A DNA stretch of 64,000 bases from Denitrificimonas halotolerans. GTDB lineage: Bacteria; Pseudomonadota; Gammaproteobacteria; Pseudomonadales; Pseudomonadaceae. Shown here one piece after another: positions 16,778-26,200 of this stretch. The translations under genes were made by a program, and so were the position numbers. The notes beneath the pieces are model-generated. The model worked only from the letters and a program-made list of their open reading frames with translations, was not told where the DNA came from and did not search any database. The stretch's first letter is position 1. Each line of letters begins with the position of its first letter. The stretch covers positions 317,162 through 381,161 of the forward strand of contig NZ_JAXIVU010000001.1 in assembly GCF_034259425.1 (NCBI RefSeq), written 5' to 3'.

Positions 16778-18748
16778 TTAAAAGTTCATACCAACCGTAA
16801 CAGATAAGAAATCACGGTCCTTCAAGGTGTTGTAGCGGCCGTCAAAAAAATTCGTATAAGAAATACCAGCAGTATAAGTGTTCTGATAATCTGCATCTAA
16901 ACCAAAGCTCACAGCCTTAGAGCCCTCATTAAACTGACCATTTGGACCATAACCATCAACGTCATGGGAAAACGCCATGTTTGGATGCAAGTTAATCCCT
17001 GCAATAGCACTGTTATAATCTAAGATACCGCGTACACGGTAGCCCCATGAGTTTTTGGTGACAAAGCCGTGGTCACCGTATTTAGCGAGTGACATCTCAC
17101 CTGGATCAATAGCACTACCTGTCACACCAAAAATTGGATCGCGTCCATAACGTATTTTGTTTTTACTCTCTAACCCACCAACATGGGTAAAGCCTACCTC
17201 ACCAACCACAGTGGCACGGCTTGCACCTAACACTTGATCAAAGAAGTGAGTGAAAGTAGTTTGAATTTGAGTAATTTCCTTACGATTATATCCTTTCTGA
17301 ATAGCGTCAGGAACTTTACTCTGCCACCCCAACGCGTCAGGGTTAACAGGAGCTGAAAGCGCCAAGGTCATTTGCTGAGTATTAATTTGTACAGGTGCGT
17401 TTGGACGGTAACTGATCTCACCCTGCCACGCAGTACCGGTAGGCAGAGTGGTAGAGAAGCTTAAGCCATACAGACGAATATCTTCTGGGTAATCCATAAA
17501 GTAACTGCCATTACCCACTGCAACTGCAGCCCCACCTAATCTTTGAGCGTTAGCCGTTAAATTACCAAAATCCGCTGGCCCACTAATCCAACCGGGATTA
17601 GCCATAGCAGCCGCAATATTGCCACCCGCCGCAAGAGTTTGAGATAAAATTGTTGTATTTTGAACGGAAGATGCTGCCTGAGCAAGATTCATACCGCTAA
17701 GCGCACTAGCACTTGCATTTTTCATGCTTAAGAAAGGTGTACGACTATGATAATTCATCATATAGGCGCCATACTCAGTATTATCACCGAGCCAGCGGAA
17801 GGCGAAACCAAATTGACCATCGTCCTTGGCTTTATTGTCTTTACCTCTTGCAACCATCAAACCTTCTTGAGCTGAGTAATTAATACCCACATCACTAGTG
17901 TTAATGATATTAGACACTCCTAATGCGTTAGCACCATCAATACCCACAAGTAGATCAGTTAACTGACGATCAAGAATATTGTAATTATCATTACACCCAT
18001 CAGCCGCTACGTCTGCTGTAGAAAAGAAAGTACCGCAGTTATCCACCACCGTTTGCTTCCAACCAATCTGGTAGAAAGCTTCCATCGACAAACGATCCGT
18101 TAAGCTCTGAGAAACATAGAACATATTAACCGGGATCAAACCTTCTTTAAGCTCTGCACCTGGACGACGGAAAGCAGAAGCATCAAGCGGGTTAACTGAG
18201 TTGATGGAGTTCATAATGAAGGTACTCTCACCCCAACTCACGACCTGTTTACCTAAACGCACAGTGCCCGGATTATCACCTAAAAGGTAATTGTGATACA
18301 CGAAAGCATCTAGAATTTCCGCACCTCGGGTTTTAGCTGCCTCTTTACGCCCTTTATTACTGATATCTTTATGTGGTCGATTACCGTCTTGCAACTCAGT
18401 GTCGTACCAATACTTGCCGCGAACAAAGACTCCAGAATCTTTATAGCGTAGTTCTAAATCATGCAGACCTTTAAAAATTTGTGAGAAAGTTTTACCGCGT
18501 TGGAAGTTTAAACGTCCATCATCACCGGTCTGAGTAAATCCTGTACCGCCATTGGCATTGCCAATAAAACGCTTATCTGGCTTAGCCGTTGACCAGCTAG
18601 CTCCGACTGACAATGAACTATCGAACGTACCTTCAACTTCCCCTAAGTCAAAAGTTATAGCTGAGGCTGGTGCTGCTAATACTGAAGCTAAACCTATAGC
18701 AAATGGCAACTTAGCCAAACGCAATACTTGTTGTTTTTGTGTAGTCAT
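16778..18748 (-). CDS. DUF1302 outer-membrane protein
   Basis: A 656-residue exported protein with a signal peptide (LAKLPFAIGLASVLAAPASA, then ITFDLGEVEGTFDS). The start of DUF1302 proteins, KQVVSWGESTFIMNSINSVNP, and repeated amphipathic strands ending in VTVGMNF with a terminal Phe suggest an outer-membrane beta barrel. It is the first gene of a two-gene unit with DUF1329. An associated RND-type pump or YCF48 gene, often present in such clusters, is absent here. The ATG at 18748 is chosen because it gives the signal peptide. Confidence 0.9.
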   Translation of the reverse strand: MTTQKQQVLRLAKLPFAIGLASVLAAPASAITFDLGEVEGTFDSSLSVGASWSTAKPDKRFIGNANGGTGFTQTGDDGRLNFQRGKTFSQIFKGLHDLELRYKDSGVFVRGKYWYDTELQDGNRPHKDISNKGRKEAAKTRGAEILDAFVYHNYLLGDNPGTVRLGKQVVSWGESTFIMNSINSVNPLDASAFRRPGAELKEGLIPVNMFYVSQSLTDRLSMEAFYQIGWKQTVVDNCGTFFSTADVAADGCNDNYNILDRQLTDLLVGIDGANALGVSNIINTSDVGINYSAQEGLMVARGKDNKAKDDGQFGFAFRWLGDNTEYGAYMMNYHSRTPFLSMKNASASALSGMNLAQAASSVQNTTILSQTLAAGGNIAAAMANPGWISGPADFGNLTANAQRLGGAAVAVGNGSYFMDYPEDIRLYGLSFSTTLPTGTAWQGEISYRPNAPVQINTQQMTLALSAPVNPDALGWQSKVPDAIQKGYNRKEITQIQTTFTHFFDQVLGASRATVVGEVGFTHVGGLESKNKIRYGRDPIFGVTGSAIDPGEMSLAKYGDHGFVTKNSWGYRVRGILDYNSAIAGINLHPNMAFSHDVDGYGPNGQFNEGSKAVSFGLDADYQNTYTAGISYTNFFDGRYNTLKDRDFLSVTVGMNF

Positions 18749-19313
18749 AGATGCAACTCCGTTTATTATTTTGGCTGTTGGCAGTATAACCAACCCCCTT
18801 TTTTATCCAATCAACCAAAAGGCTGACTGTTACCCTTATCCAGCTCTATCTGGCAGCTTTCTATATATCAACTGTCTCTATCTATAACCTTATTGCAGTA
18901 AGTGTGCCAACTAAATTTCTGACCTATAAGTCACATTTACACACTAACAGCACCGTGCTTTGCAGACAAAAAAATAAATCCGCTAATCTATTTACTGTGA
19001 CGGTACTTCTAATTTTCACAACCCAAGAATAATTTTCATAAGCATATATTTGGGTAATCTGGTAACAACTTAGACCGCCCAAGTAACATTCCCAGAATAC
19101 AATTATGATGAATTACTCTAACACTACATCTGATATCCCGTGTTAAGACACGCCTAGCACAAAATACGCTAAATAAAAGATAAAACTTTATCCAAATCAA
19201 TGTCAGTATAATTCGACGCTAGATATTACAACGCTGTAAAAAGAAGGGAGAAACAACTGATGAAAGTTTGGCTGGCAAGGATAGTATCCACGTCACAGCC
19301 TCAATATGCAGAG
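18749..19313. other. AT-rich intergenic region with a promoter-like site
   Basis: About 565 bases upstream of the DUF1302 gene and downstream of yfiH. It contains a perfect TATAAT at 19207-19212 on the + strand. Then comes GAAGGGAG about 8 bases before an ATG at 19260 that opens a 24-codon frame ending at 19334, overlapping the end of yfiH. The frame is too short to judge. No other clear element was seen. Confidence 0.35.
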
Positions 19314-20051
19314 CTACCGAGTCAACCACACTAGACTGGCAAAACGACCCGTACGCGCATCACGACGATAAGAATAAAAACGCGGATCTGTGACAGTACA
19401 CAAGCCGCCACCGTAAATAGCTTGCACCCCACACGCAGCTAAGCGGACACGTGCTAGTTGATAAATATCAGCCAGCCAGCGCTCTGAACTCTGACTAGGG
19501 ACAAAAGCATGCTCAGCTTCAGCATGTAAGTGCACAAAAGCCTCACGCACCTCTTCACCGACTTCAAACACCTTAGGACCAATAGCAGGCCCTAACCACG
19601 CCATGATCTGCCATGGCGCAACCTGCATGCGAGCAACGGTGTTTTCTAAAATACCTGCAACCAAACTGCGCCAACCTGCATGAGCTGCAGCTACACAGCT
19701 GCCTGCTTGATCAGCGAACAAAACGGGTAAGCAATCCGCACTCATGATACAGCTGGCTAATGCTACTTCACGAGACACACTGGCATCAGCAGTTCGAGTT
19801 AGAGAGGCATCAGCATCAACCACCAAATTACCATGCACTTGATTTAACCAAGAGGGTTGGCAACCCAATGCCTCTGCTAAAAACTGCCGATTACGCTGCA
19901 CCTGTAATCGCTCATCCCCCACATGCTCACCTACATTAAAGTGCGCATAGGGTGCCAAACTATCACCGACACTACGCGTGGTAACGCAGGCCCGCACATT
20001 ATTAGGTGCAGGCCAATCTGGCTCAAACCAATCAAAAGGCAGCTGACTCAC
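19314..20051 (-). CDS. pgeF: YfiH/PgeF-type multicopper purine-nucleoside enzyme
   Basis: A 245-residue YfiH-family (DUF152) protein. Metal ligands are visible in NQVHGN, SADCLPVLFAD and AAHAGWRS. Family members act as purine nucleoside phosphorylases or laccase-like oxidases, and E. coli YfiH corrects peptidoglycan precursors wrongly carrying L-Ser. A GTG at 20051 overlaps the rluD stop as GTGA and gives the normal start VSQLPFDWFEPDWPAP. The frame is open to 20096. rluD-yfiH is the standard order, but clpB, which follows in Pseudomonas, is absent. Confidence 0.92.
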   Translation of the reverse strand: MSQLPFDWFEPDWPAPNNVRACVTTRSVGDSLAPYAHFNVGEHVGDERLQVQRNRQFLAEALGCQPSWLNQVHGNLVVDADASLTRTADASVSREVALASCIMSADCLPVLFADQAGSCVAAAHAGWRSLVAGILENTVARMQVAPWQIMAWLGPAIGPKVFEVGEEVREAFVHLHAEAEHAFVPSQSSERWLADIYQLARVRLAACGVQAIYGGGLCTVTDPRFYSYRRDARTGRFASLVWLTR

Positions 20052-21028
20052 CCGACAAAAGCCTCCCGATCTTGCCGCAACAAAGTTAACAACCAAGTCA
20101 AATCTTCAGGCAATGGGGCCTCCCACTTCATACGCTCTCCTGTTGTTGGGTGTTCCAACTCCAAAAAGCGAGCATGTAATGCCTGACGTGGGAACTCTTT
20201 AAGCGCATCCAATAATGTAGGGTTCACTGCAGGTGGAATGCGAAAACGCCCACCATAAGCTGGATCACCCACCAATGGGAAACCCACATGAGACATGTGC
20301 ACACGAATCTGGTGGGTACGCCCTGTTTCAAGCATGACACGTGTATGTGTATGTGAACGAAATCGTTCCAGGACGCGATAATGACTAATAGCGGGCTTAC
20401 CATTTTCCGTTACAGCCATACGCTGACGCTGCTGTCCATGACGACCTATTGGCGCATCAATGGTTGCACCAGAGGTAATCACACCCACTACAATTGCCTC
20501 ATAGGTACGTCCTACACTACGTGCTTGAAGTTGATCCACTAAGCTTGTGTGCGCCTCAAGCGTTTTAGCTACCACCATGAGCCCAGTTGTGTCTTTATCG
20601 AGGCGGTGCACAATACCTGCTCGCGGAACCTCTATTAGCTCAGGAACGTGGAACAGTAATGCATTCAGCAAGGTGCCATCTTGATGACCTGCTGCAGGGT
20701 GCACCACCAAACCTGCTGGCTTATTTAAAACCAGAATCTGCTCGTCCTCATAGACAATGTCCAGCGGAATATCTTGTGCAACCCATTCACCTTGCGCTTC
20801 GCGCTCGGGGGTTAACTCAAGCTGCACACCACTGTAAACTATATCGCGTGGCCGCAAGAACTGACCATTTACGGTCAGGCGTTTTTCTTTAATCCAAGTG
20901 GTTAAACGTGAACGGGAATGCTCCGGAAATAACTGTGCAGCAACCTGATCTAAGCGTTGTCCACCCAGTTCTACTGGAACCGTTGCGAATATTTGAATTG
21001 TTTCAGTCGTATTTGTTGGCATACTCAT
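20048..21028 (-). CDS. rluD: 23S rRNA pseudouridine synthase RluD
   Basis: A 326-residue RluD, the same length as the E. coli enzyme, which makes pseudouridines 1911, 1915 and 1917 in helix 69. An N-terminal S4 domain (RLDQVAAQLFPEHSRSRLTTWI) is followed by the catalytic block GIVHRLDKDTTGLMVVAK with the essential Asp, and RTHQIRVHM. The ATG at 21028 is chosen because bamD diverges just upstream; a weak in-frame TTG exists at 21082. Coupled to yfiH by a 4-base overlap. Confidence 0.94.
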   Translation of the reverse strand: MSMPTNTTETIQIFATVPVELGGQRLDQVAAQLFPEHSRSRLTTWIKEKRLTVNGQFLRPRDIVYSGVQLELTPEREAQGEWVAQDIPLDIVYEDEQILVLNKPAGLVVHPAAGHQDGTLLNALLFHVPELIEVPRAGIVHRLDKDTTGLMVVAKTLEAHTSLVDQLQARSVGRTYEAIVVGVITSGATIDAPIGRHGQQRQRMAVTENGKPAISHYRVLERFRSHTHTRVMLETGRTHQIRVHMSHVGFPLVGDPAYGGRFRIPPAVNPTLLDALKEFPRQALHARFLELEHPTTGERMKWEAPLPEDLTWLLTLLRQDREAFVG

Positions 21029-21174
21029 CAACAGAGAATGCGTAGGCTTTGGTTTCAAGCGCACGCTTGTGGTTAAATACAAAATATAATTTGCTCTGAA
21101 TTACGATTCAGGGTGTTCACTATAACAGGACGGCTCACTGCAAGTCAGCCAACCGTTTAACGGCGTACTCAATC

Positions 21175-22158
21175 ATGCATTTAAGGCACCTGCTACTTAT
21201 CGCTCTTTTTACCTTATTAAGCGCCTGTGCGTCTAAGGAAATTGACACCGATTTAAGCGAAACCGCGCTGTATCAACAAGCGCAAACTAATCTAGATAAC
21301 AAGAACTACTCCAGCGCAATCACTAAACTTAAGGCGTTAGAATCACGCTACCCCTTCGGTCGCTATGCCGAACAAGCACAATTGGAGCTGATTTATGCCT
21401 ACTACAAAAACTTAGAGCCTGAGGCTTTACGTGCCTCTGCAGATCGTTTTATTCGATTGCACCCTCAACATGCCAATGTTGATTATGCATATTATATGAA
21501 AGGTTTAGCATCCTTCGATCAAGATCGCGGCCTGGTAGCCCGTTTTTTACCACTGGACATGACCCAGCGCGACCCGGGCGCCGCACGTGACTCCTACAAT
21601 CAATTCGCTCAGCTAGTCAGCCGCTTTCCCAATAGCCGTTATGCTCCAGACGCTAAACAGCGAATGATTTACTTACGCAACCTCTTAGCAGCTTATGAAG
21701 TGCACGTCGGTCATTATTACCTAAAGCGCCAATCCTACGTGGCAGCTCTAAACCGTGGCCGCTATATTGTTGAAAACTTCCAAGAAACACCTTCAGTGGG
21801 AGACGGTTTAGCTATTATGACTGAAGCTTACCAGCACCTTGCGCTGGACGATTTAGCACAAACCAGCTTAGAAACCTTAAAGCTGAACTACCCTGACCAC
21901 CCTAGCCTAGCTAGCGGCAACTTTAAGCCCCGAGAAAAGGATGTAGACAACCGCTCTTGGATAAGTAAAGCCACGCTAGGCTTGATTACTTCCGATAAAG
22001 AGTTGCGCCCACAGCAAACTCAAGCTAGCAAAGACATTATTCGTCAGTATGAAAATGCTGCCGAACAAATCCCTAGTACAGTGCGCACAGCCCTTGATCA
22101 GGAAAAACCTAAGCGTAGCTGGCTTAACCGCTTAACCTTTGGGCTCTTGGGCACATAA
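21175..22158 (+). CDS. bamD: Outer-membrane assembly lipoprotein BamD
   Basis: A 327-residue BamD, the essential lipoprotein of the BAM complex that folds outer-membrane proteins. The lipoprotein signal is LLIALFTLLSACAS, with the lipobox Cys near residue 18. TPR-like repeats follow: ALYQQAQTNLDNKNYSSAI, YAYYMKGLASFDQDRG and DSYNQFAQLVSRFPNSRYA. The C-terminal extension of about 80 residues is longer than in E. coli but usual for pseudomonads. Divergent from rluD, as in Pseudomonas, and followed by a strong terminator. Confidence 0.95.
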   Translation: MHLRHLLLIALFTLLSACASKEIDTDLSETALYQQAQTNLDNKNYSSAITKLKALESRYPFGRYAEQAQLELIYAYYKNLEPEALRASADRFIRLHPQHANVDYAYYMKGLASFDQDRGLVARFLPLDMTQRDPGAARDSYNQFAQLVSRFPNSRYAPDAKQRMIYLRNLLAAYEVHVGHYYLKRQSYVAALNRGRYIVENFQETPSVGDGLAIMTEAYQHLALDDLAQTSLETLKLNYPDHPSLASGNFKPREKDVDNRSWISKATLGLITSDKELRPQQTQASKDIIRQYENAAEQIPSTVRTALDQEKPKRSWLNRLTFGLLGT

Positions 22159-22173
22159 CATTCCATTACACAT

Positions 22174-22200
22174 AAAAAAGGAGGTTTAACCTCCTTTTTT
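22174..22200. terminator. Bidirectional Rho-independent terminator after bamD
   Basis: AAAAAAGGAGG and CCTCCTTTTTT pair around a TTTAA loop. The T run is on the + strand, 16 bases after the bamD stop. Confidence 0.93.
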
Positions 22201-22353
22201 ATTATATTTATATTGCTATCCCTGCTGAATCGCTACACCTCTTCTCATCACAATATACAACTGCTACACAAACAATCAGCAACTACAAAGAAAAGACTGT
22301 ATGGAAATTTTAACAACATAATCTACTGTTCAGCCAATTTTTCCAACACATAC

Positions 22354-22520
22354 AAAAAAGGAGCACTCTTCGCAGATGCTCCTTTAATGCGCCCTTGTTG
22401 TTACAACAGTTGTGCCGTTGCTTCTCTCGACCACCTGGGTAAGGTCATCGTGCTTGCTTGAAAAACACAGGGTAATATGTTTTTCCTGTCCAATCTCGAT
22501 AAAGACTGTACAGATTAGGC
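22354..22520 (-). ncRNA. Candidate small RNA on the minus strand
   Basis: On the minus strand a -10-like TATAGA (22527-22532) is followed by a structured, non-coding stretch. One hairpin pairs 22460-22467 with 22478-22485. A GACC/GGTC stem follows, and the transcript would end at a 9-bp stem (22377-22385 with 22357-22365) followed by six T. There is no gene on this strand that the terminator could serve. No clear -35 is seen, so a sigma-S-type promoter is possible. The RNA was not matched to a named family. Confidence 0.45.
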
Positions 22521-22701
22521 ATTGAATCTATACAAGCTGTGAACTTAAGGTTAGTTTACACAATCTTTGTGAGTTAATAATTGCGTTATCAGCTCATTAC
22601 GAAAAAAATTAGCAATAAATAATCAAAAAATAAAAAATATAAGCAATAAAAACCTAATCAAAAACCCAGTAAAGAAATACAAATAGAGAAACAGGCACTT
22701 T

Positions 22702-23181
22702 ATGGAAAAACTTGACCGCTATGACCTACGTATTTTGCAAGCACTGCAACACAATGCACAAATTTCTAATCAGGAGCTCGCCGAACATATTGGCTTATCA
22801 GCCTCACCTTGTTCACGCCGCGTGAAGGCCTTAGAAGATGCGGGGTACATTTTAAAACATGTCGCACTGCTTGATCGTAAAAAGCTTGGCCTTACCTTAA
22901 CAGCCTATGTTCTTATAGGTATGGACAACCATACACCGGAGCGTTTTGACAATTTCCAACAACAGATTTGCCAATGGTCTGAGGTACTAGAGTGCAGCTT
23001 AATTACAGGAATGGATGCCGATTACCAACTTAAAGTGATAGTCCCTGATATGGAACACTATCAAAAGTTCTTGCTGGAAAAGCTGACACGTATTGATGGT
23101 GTTACCAGCGTGCGTTCAAGCTTTGTTCTTAACCATGTACAACTTTCTACAGCATTACCTTTATCTCATCTAGATCTCTAA
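22702..23181 (+). CDS. Lrp/AsnC-family transcriptional regulator
   Basis: A 159-residue Lrp-type regulator. The N-terminal winged helix-turn-helix is DLRILQALQHNAQISNQELAEHIGLSASPCSRRVKALEDAGYI. The C-terminal RAM ligand-binding domain includes AYVLIGMDNH, SLITGMDADYQLKVIV and DGVTSVRSSFVLN. Such proteins sense amino acids and bind DNA as octamers or dimers. No amino-acid gene lies beside it, so its effector is not evident; it resembles regulators of alanine or branched-chain metabolism. The upstream 150 bases are extremely AT-rich, compatible with autoregulation. Confidence 0.9.
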   Translation: MEKLDRYDLRILQALQHNAQISNQELAEHIGLSASPCSRRVKALEDAGYILKHVALLDRKKLGLTLTAYVLIGMDNHTPERFDNFQQQICQWSEVLECSLITGMDADYQLKVIVPDMEHYQKFLLEKLTRIDGVTSVRSSFVLNHVQLSTALPLSHLDL

Positions 23182-23349
23182 CATACTTATTCAAAACAGC
23201 TATTGCCTAGCAACACTTTGACATCCGAGTATCAGCGCAACAAAATGCAACATGACAAAAAACCTGAAATGCTGGTAAAACAATATAAATCACAGCGGTC
23301 AATTGCAGATTGACAGCATACCCAACATCTGTTTTCACCAAGGAAAATT

Positions 23350-23550
23350 ATGGAACCTGAAGTATTTGAAGAAATTATGATAACCGTTTTAGTCGGCGGC
23401 CTTGTTTTATTTATGGCTTTTATTGTCTGGGATTTAGCAAAAAAATCTAAAGCTGGACGCTACGGTACAGCGGTTCTTTTCTTTGCTTTAGGCTTAGGTG
23501 TCCTTGGTTTTTTGCTTAAAACAATCGTGTTAGCAGTCAAAGGTTTATAA
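23350..23550 (+). CDS. DUF2788 small membrane protein
   Basis: A 66-residue protein with two transmembrane helices (ITVLVGGLVLFMAFIVWDLA and GTAVLFFALGLGVLGFLLKTIVLAV) joined by a basic loop KKSKAGRYG. This layout and FIVWDLAKKSKAGR match DUF2788 proteins found near pseudouridine synthase genes in pseudomonads. Function is unknown. An AAGGA Shine-Dalgarno lies 7 bases before the ATG. Confidence 0.85.
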   Translation: MEPEVFEEIMITVLVGGLVLFMAFIVWDLAKKSKAGRYGTAVLFFALGLGVLGFLLKTIVLAVKGL

Positions 23551-23589
23551 CCTGTGACTCCATTCAAAGAGTCGTAACCTAACGCCCCA

Positions 23590-24228
23590 TTAAATTTTAA
23601 GCTCACGCCACTGCCCTGTAGGTAAGTCACCCAGTTTCCAATTACCAATCTGCACACGGACCAAGCGCAGAGTCGGTAAACCTACCGCCGCCGTCATCCT
23701 GCGCACCTGCCGATTACGCCCTTCAGTTATCGTGAGCTGCAGCCATGCAGTAGGGATTTTTTTACGCTCTCGTACTGGTGGAGTGCGCGGCCACAAATCA
23801 GGCTCAGCTATCAATTCTACTTGAGCTGGTGCGGTCCACCCGTCCTTTAACTCCAGACCATTGCGCAACCTCTGTAATTGTTCCTCTTGCGGCTCTCCCT
23901 CAACCTGCACCCAATAAACTTTACATAATTTATATTTTGGATCAGCAATGCGCGCTTGCAAACGCCCACTATTGGTCAATAAAACCAATCCTTCACTATC
24001 CCTATCTAGACGCCCTGCAGGATAGACCTCAGTAACCGGAACATAGTCTTTTAATGTAGCTCGACCCAAGTCATCGGTAAACTGAGTTAAAACATCATAA
24101 GGCTTATTCAGCATTAACAAACGCGGCTCTGCTGGTTCTTTGGCCATACGGCGTGTTTGTGGCTTTGGCTTGCGCTTAAACTTGCCAGCTTGTGCCAGAT
24201 AACTCCGAGCTTTAACAACTTTTTTCAC
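23590..24228 (-). CDS. rluE: 23S rRNA pseudouridine synthase RluE
   Basis: A 212-residue RsuA/RluB/RluE-type enzyme that in E. coli modifies U2457 of 23S rRNA. LMLNKPYDVLTQFTDDLGR, the catalytic AGRLDRDSEGLVLLT and ITEGRNRQVRRMTAAVGLPTLRL are diagnostic. It has no N-terminal S4 domain, as in RluE; instead there is a basic, Lys/Arg-rich leader of about 27 residues. The internal Met at residue 28 (MAKEPAEP) is another possible start. The flavodoxin gene lies 9 bases upstream on the same strand. Confidence 0.92.
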   Translation of the reverse strand: MKKVVKARSYLAQAGKFKRKPKPQTRRMAKEPAEPRLLMLNKPYDVLTQFTDDLGRATLKDYVPVTEVYPAGRLDRDSEGLVLLTNSGRLQARIADPKYKLCKVYWVQVEGEPQEEQLQRLRNGLELKDGWTAPAQVELIAEPDLWPRTPPVRERKKIPTAWLQLTITEGRNRQVRRMTAAVGLPTLRLVRVQIGNWKLGDLPTGQWRELKI

Positions 24229-24237
24229 AATGCATCC

Positions 24238-24696
24238 CTACTCAGTCAAAATGGCTGCAAAATCAGCCAACCAAGGTTCAGCATCGTCGGCTGGGGTAAC
24301 AGTCTCACTGGCATCCAAACGCAACATTTCCTGTAACTCTATGACACCTAACTCCGCATACAACTCTCGAATTGCTTCACCACCAGCGCAAAAATCCTCA
24401 CCATAACAAGCATCGCCTAAACCTATTACAGCACCTAGCATACTGGACCACGCCGGTGGTTGATCACGTAAAGCCCTCACTAACGGCTGTAAATTCTCAG
24501 GCAACTCTCCCATCCCTGTGGTTGATGTCACAAACAGAAGAGCATCAGCATCTAAGGCTATGAGCTCGGCATAAGATAAGCGCGGTTTATAAGTGACACT
24601 CAAGCCTGCTTCAGTTAGGAATTCTGCAGCATGATGCGCAACATCTTCTGCTGCGCCAAATACCGTGCCAGAAACAATCACCACATTCATCGACAT
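24238..24696 (-). CDS. Flavodoxin (MioC-like)
   Basis: A flavodoxin of about 150 residues that binds FMN. The phosphate-binding loop SGTVFGAAEDVA follows the first strand (MNVVIV), then VTSTTGMGELPENL and GLGDACYGEDFCAGG contact the flavin ring. The likely start is MSMNVVIV at 24696; the frame continues to 24723. It is cotranscribed with rluE as in other pseudomonads. The electron partner is unknown. Confidence 0.88.
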   Translation of the reverse strand: MSMNVVIVSGTVFGAAEDVAHHAAEFLTEAGLSVTYKPRLSYAELIALDADALLFVTSTTGMGELPENLQPLVRALRDQPPAWSSMLGAVIGLGDACYGEDFCAGGEAIRELYAELGVIELQEMLRLDASETVTPADDAEPWLADFAAILTE

Positions 24697-24912
24697 GCTC
24701 TGCAACCGCCCTATCAAAACCAAGTAAAATATTTTGAAAACTCACCTATCACCCCATCATAACAAGAATCCCCCATACTGTAACAAAGGCGATAAGCTTA
24801 GAGTTTGTAGGTTGTACAATCCTTTACTCTAGTATAAGTTTACCAACCCTAGACACAGCGCCTCAGGCTCAAGTTGAGCTGCACGCAAACGATTAAAACA
24901 AGGCTTATGCAT

Positions 24913-25617
24913 ATGAGTGATACTGCGCCCATTCTCATAACTGGTGCCTCTCAACGATTAGGGCTACATTGCGTTCAGCGCTTTATCGAAGCGGGACAGC
25001 CTATAATCATCAGCTACCGCCAAGAGCGCGCGGAAATCACCACGTTACGCGAACTGGGTGTCCAGTGCATTCAAGCAGATTTTGCTACCGAGCACGGCAT
25101 TTTAAATTTTATTAAGCAACTCACAAATCTGACCCCAAAATTACGCGCGATTATCCACAATGCATCACTTTGGATTGCTGAAGAGGGGGCTGACACCCAA
25201 GCTTTTACGCAAATGTTAAATGTACATGTGCTCGCTCCATATTTGATTAACGAGCACTGCGCACCTTTACTGCGTCAATCTCCCAATGCAGATATTATCC
25301 ATATCACCGATGATGTTACCCGCAAAGGCAGTGCTCGTCGGATTGCCTACTGTGCCAGTAAGGCCGCACTGGATAACTTAACCTTATCTTTCGCTGCCAG
25401 CCTTGCACCGCATATCAAGGTAAACTCAATCGCGCCAGCATTAATCATGCTGCACCCTGATGATGATGATGAATATCAGCGCCGTGCAACAGCCAAATCT
25501 GTGTTGGGCACAGTGCCTGGCCCAGAAGTTATTTACCAAAGCCTGCGTTACTTACTGGATACACCTTATGTGACCGGCACAACCCTTACCGTTAATGGTG
25601 GCCGGCATCTTAAGTAA
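24913..25617 (+). CDS. folM: Dihydromonapterin reductase FolM
   Basis: A 234-residue short-chain dehydrogenase. The NADPH-binding TGASQRLG at the start, IHNASLW, the catalytic YCASKAALDN and the terminal VTGTTLTVNGGRHLK fit FolM, which reduces dihydromonapterin to tetrahydromonapterin, the cofactor of phenylalanine hydroxylase in Pseudomonas. The ATG at 24913 is preferred because AAGG lies 9 bases upstream. folE and folX follow, completing the monapterin route. Confidence 0.92.
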   Translation: MSDTAPILITGASQRLGLHCVQRFIEAGQPIIISYRQERAEITTLRELGVQCIQADFATEHGILNFIKQLTNLTPKLRAIIHNASLWIAEEGADTQAFTQMLNVHVLAPYLINEHCAPLLRQSPNADIIHITDDVTRKGSARRIAYCASKAALDNLTLSFAASLAPHIKVNSIAPALIMLHPDDDDEYQRRATAKSVLGTVPGPEVIYQSLRYLLDTPYVTGTTLTVNGGRHLK

Positions 25618-25639
25618 TGCTGGACCAGGAGAGTTAATC

Positions 25640-26197
25640 ATGTGTGAAGAAATAAGTAAGCATTACCGCGAAATTCTAGTAGGTCTTGGCGAAGACCCTG
25701 ACCGCGAAGGCTTAGTCGACACGCCTAAGCGCGCCGCAAAGGCAATGCAATACCTGTGCAATGGCTATGAAAAAAACTTAGATGATATTGTCAATGGTGC
25801 TCTCTTTGAGTCTGAAAGCGATGAAATGGTAATTGTACGTGACATTGAGCTTTATTCACTCTGTGAGCATCACCTCTTACCTTTTATAGGCAAAGCTCAT
25901 GTAGCGTACATCCCCACCGGTAAGGTTATTGGTTTATCTAAAGTCGCCCGCATTGTCGATATGTTTGCTCGACGTTTACAAATTCAAGAGAACTTGACCC
26001 GTCAAATTGCAGATGCTGTGCAAAATGTTACGGGCGCAGCCGGTGTAGCAGTCGTCATTGAAGCAAAACATATGTGCATGATGATGCGCGGTGTAGAGAA
26101 ACAAAACTCGGTCATGACATCATCGGCTATGTTAGGTGTATTCCGCAATTCTGGCACCACTCGCCAAGAATTCCTGCAACTGATTCGGAGTCACTAA
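25640..26197 (+). CDS. folE: GTP cyclohydrolase I FolE
   Basis: A 185-residue type I GTP cyclohydrolase that makes 7,8-dihydroneopterin triphosphate. Zinc and active-site residues are in YSLCEHHLLPFIGKAHVAYIP (Cys and His) and the second Cys in EAKHMCMMMRG. GLSKVARIVDMFARRLQIQE is also conserved. The ATG at 25640 follows AGGAGAG by 6 bases. It lies between folM and folX and feeds the next step. Confidence 0.95.
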   Translation: MCEEISKHYREILVGLGEDPDREGLVDTPKRAAKAMQYLCNGYEKNLDDIVNGALFESESDEMVIVRDIELYSLCEHHLLPFIGKAHVAYIPTGKVIGLSKVARIVDMFARRLQIQENLTRQIADAVQNVTGAAGVAVVIEAKHMCMMMRGVEKQNSVMTSSAMLGVFRNSGTTRQEFLQLIRSH

Positions 26198-26200
26198 TTT

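Noticed and set aside
22213..22461. An 82-codon frame downstream of bamD on the + strand
   Set aside because: No ribosome-binding site or family match. It overlaps the structured candidate RNA and terminator on the other strand.
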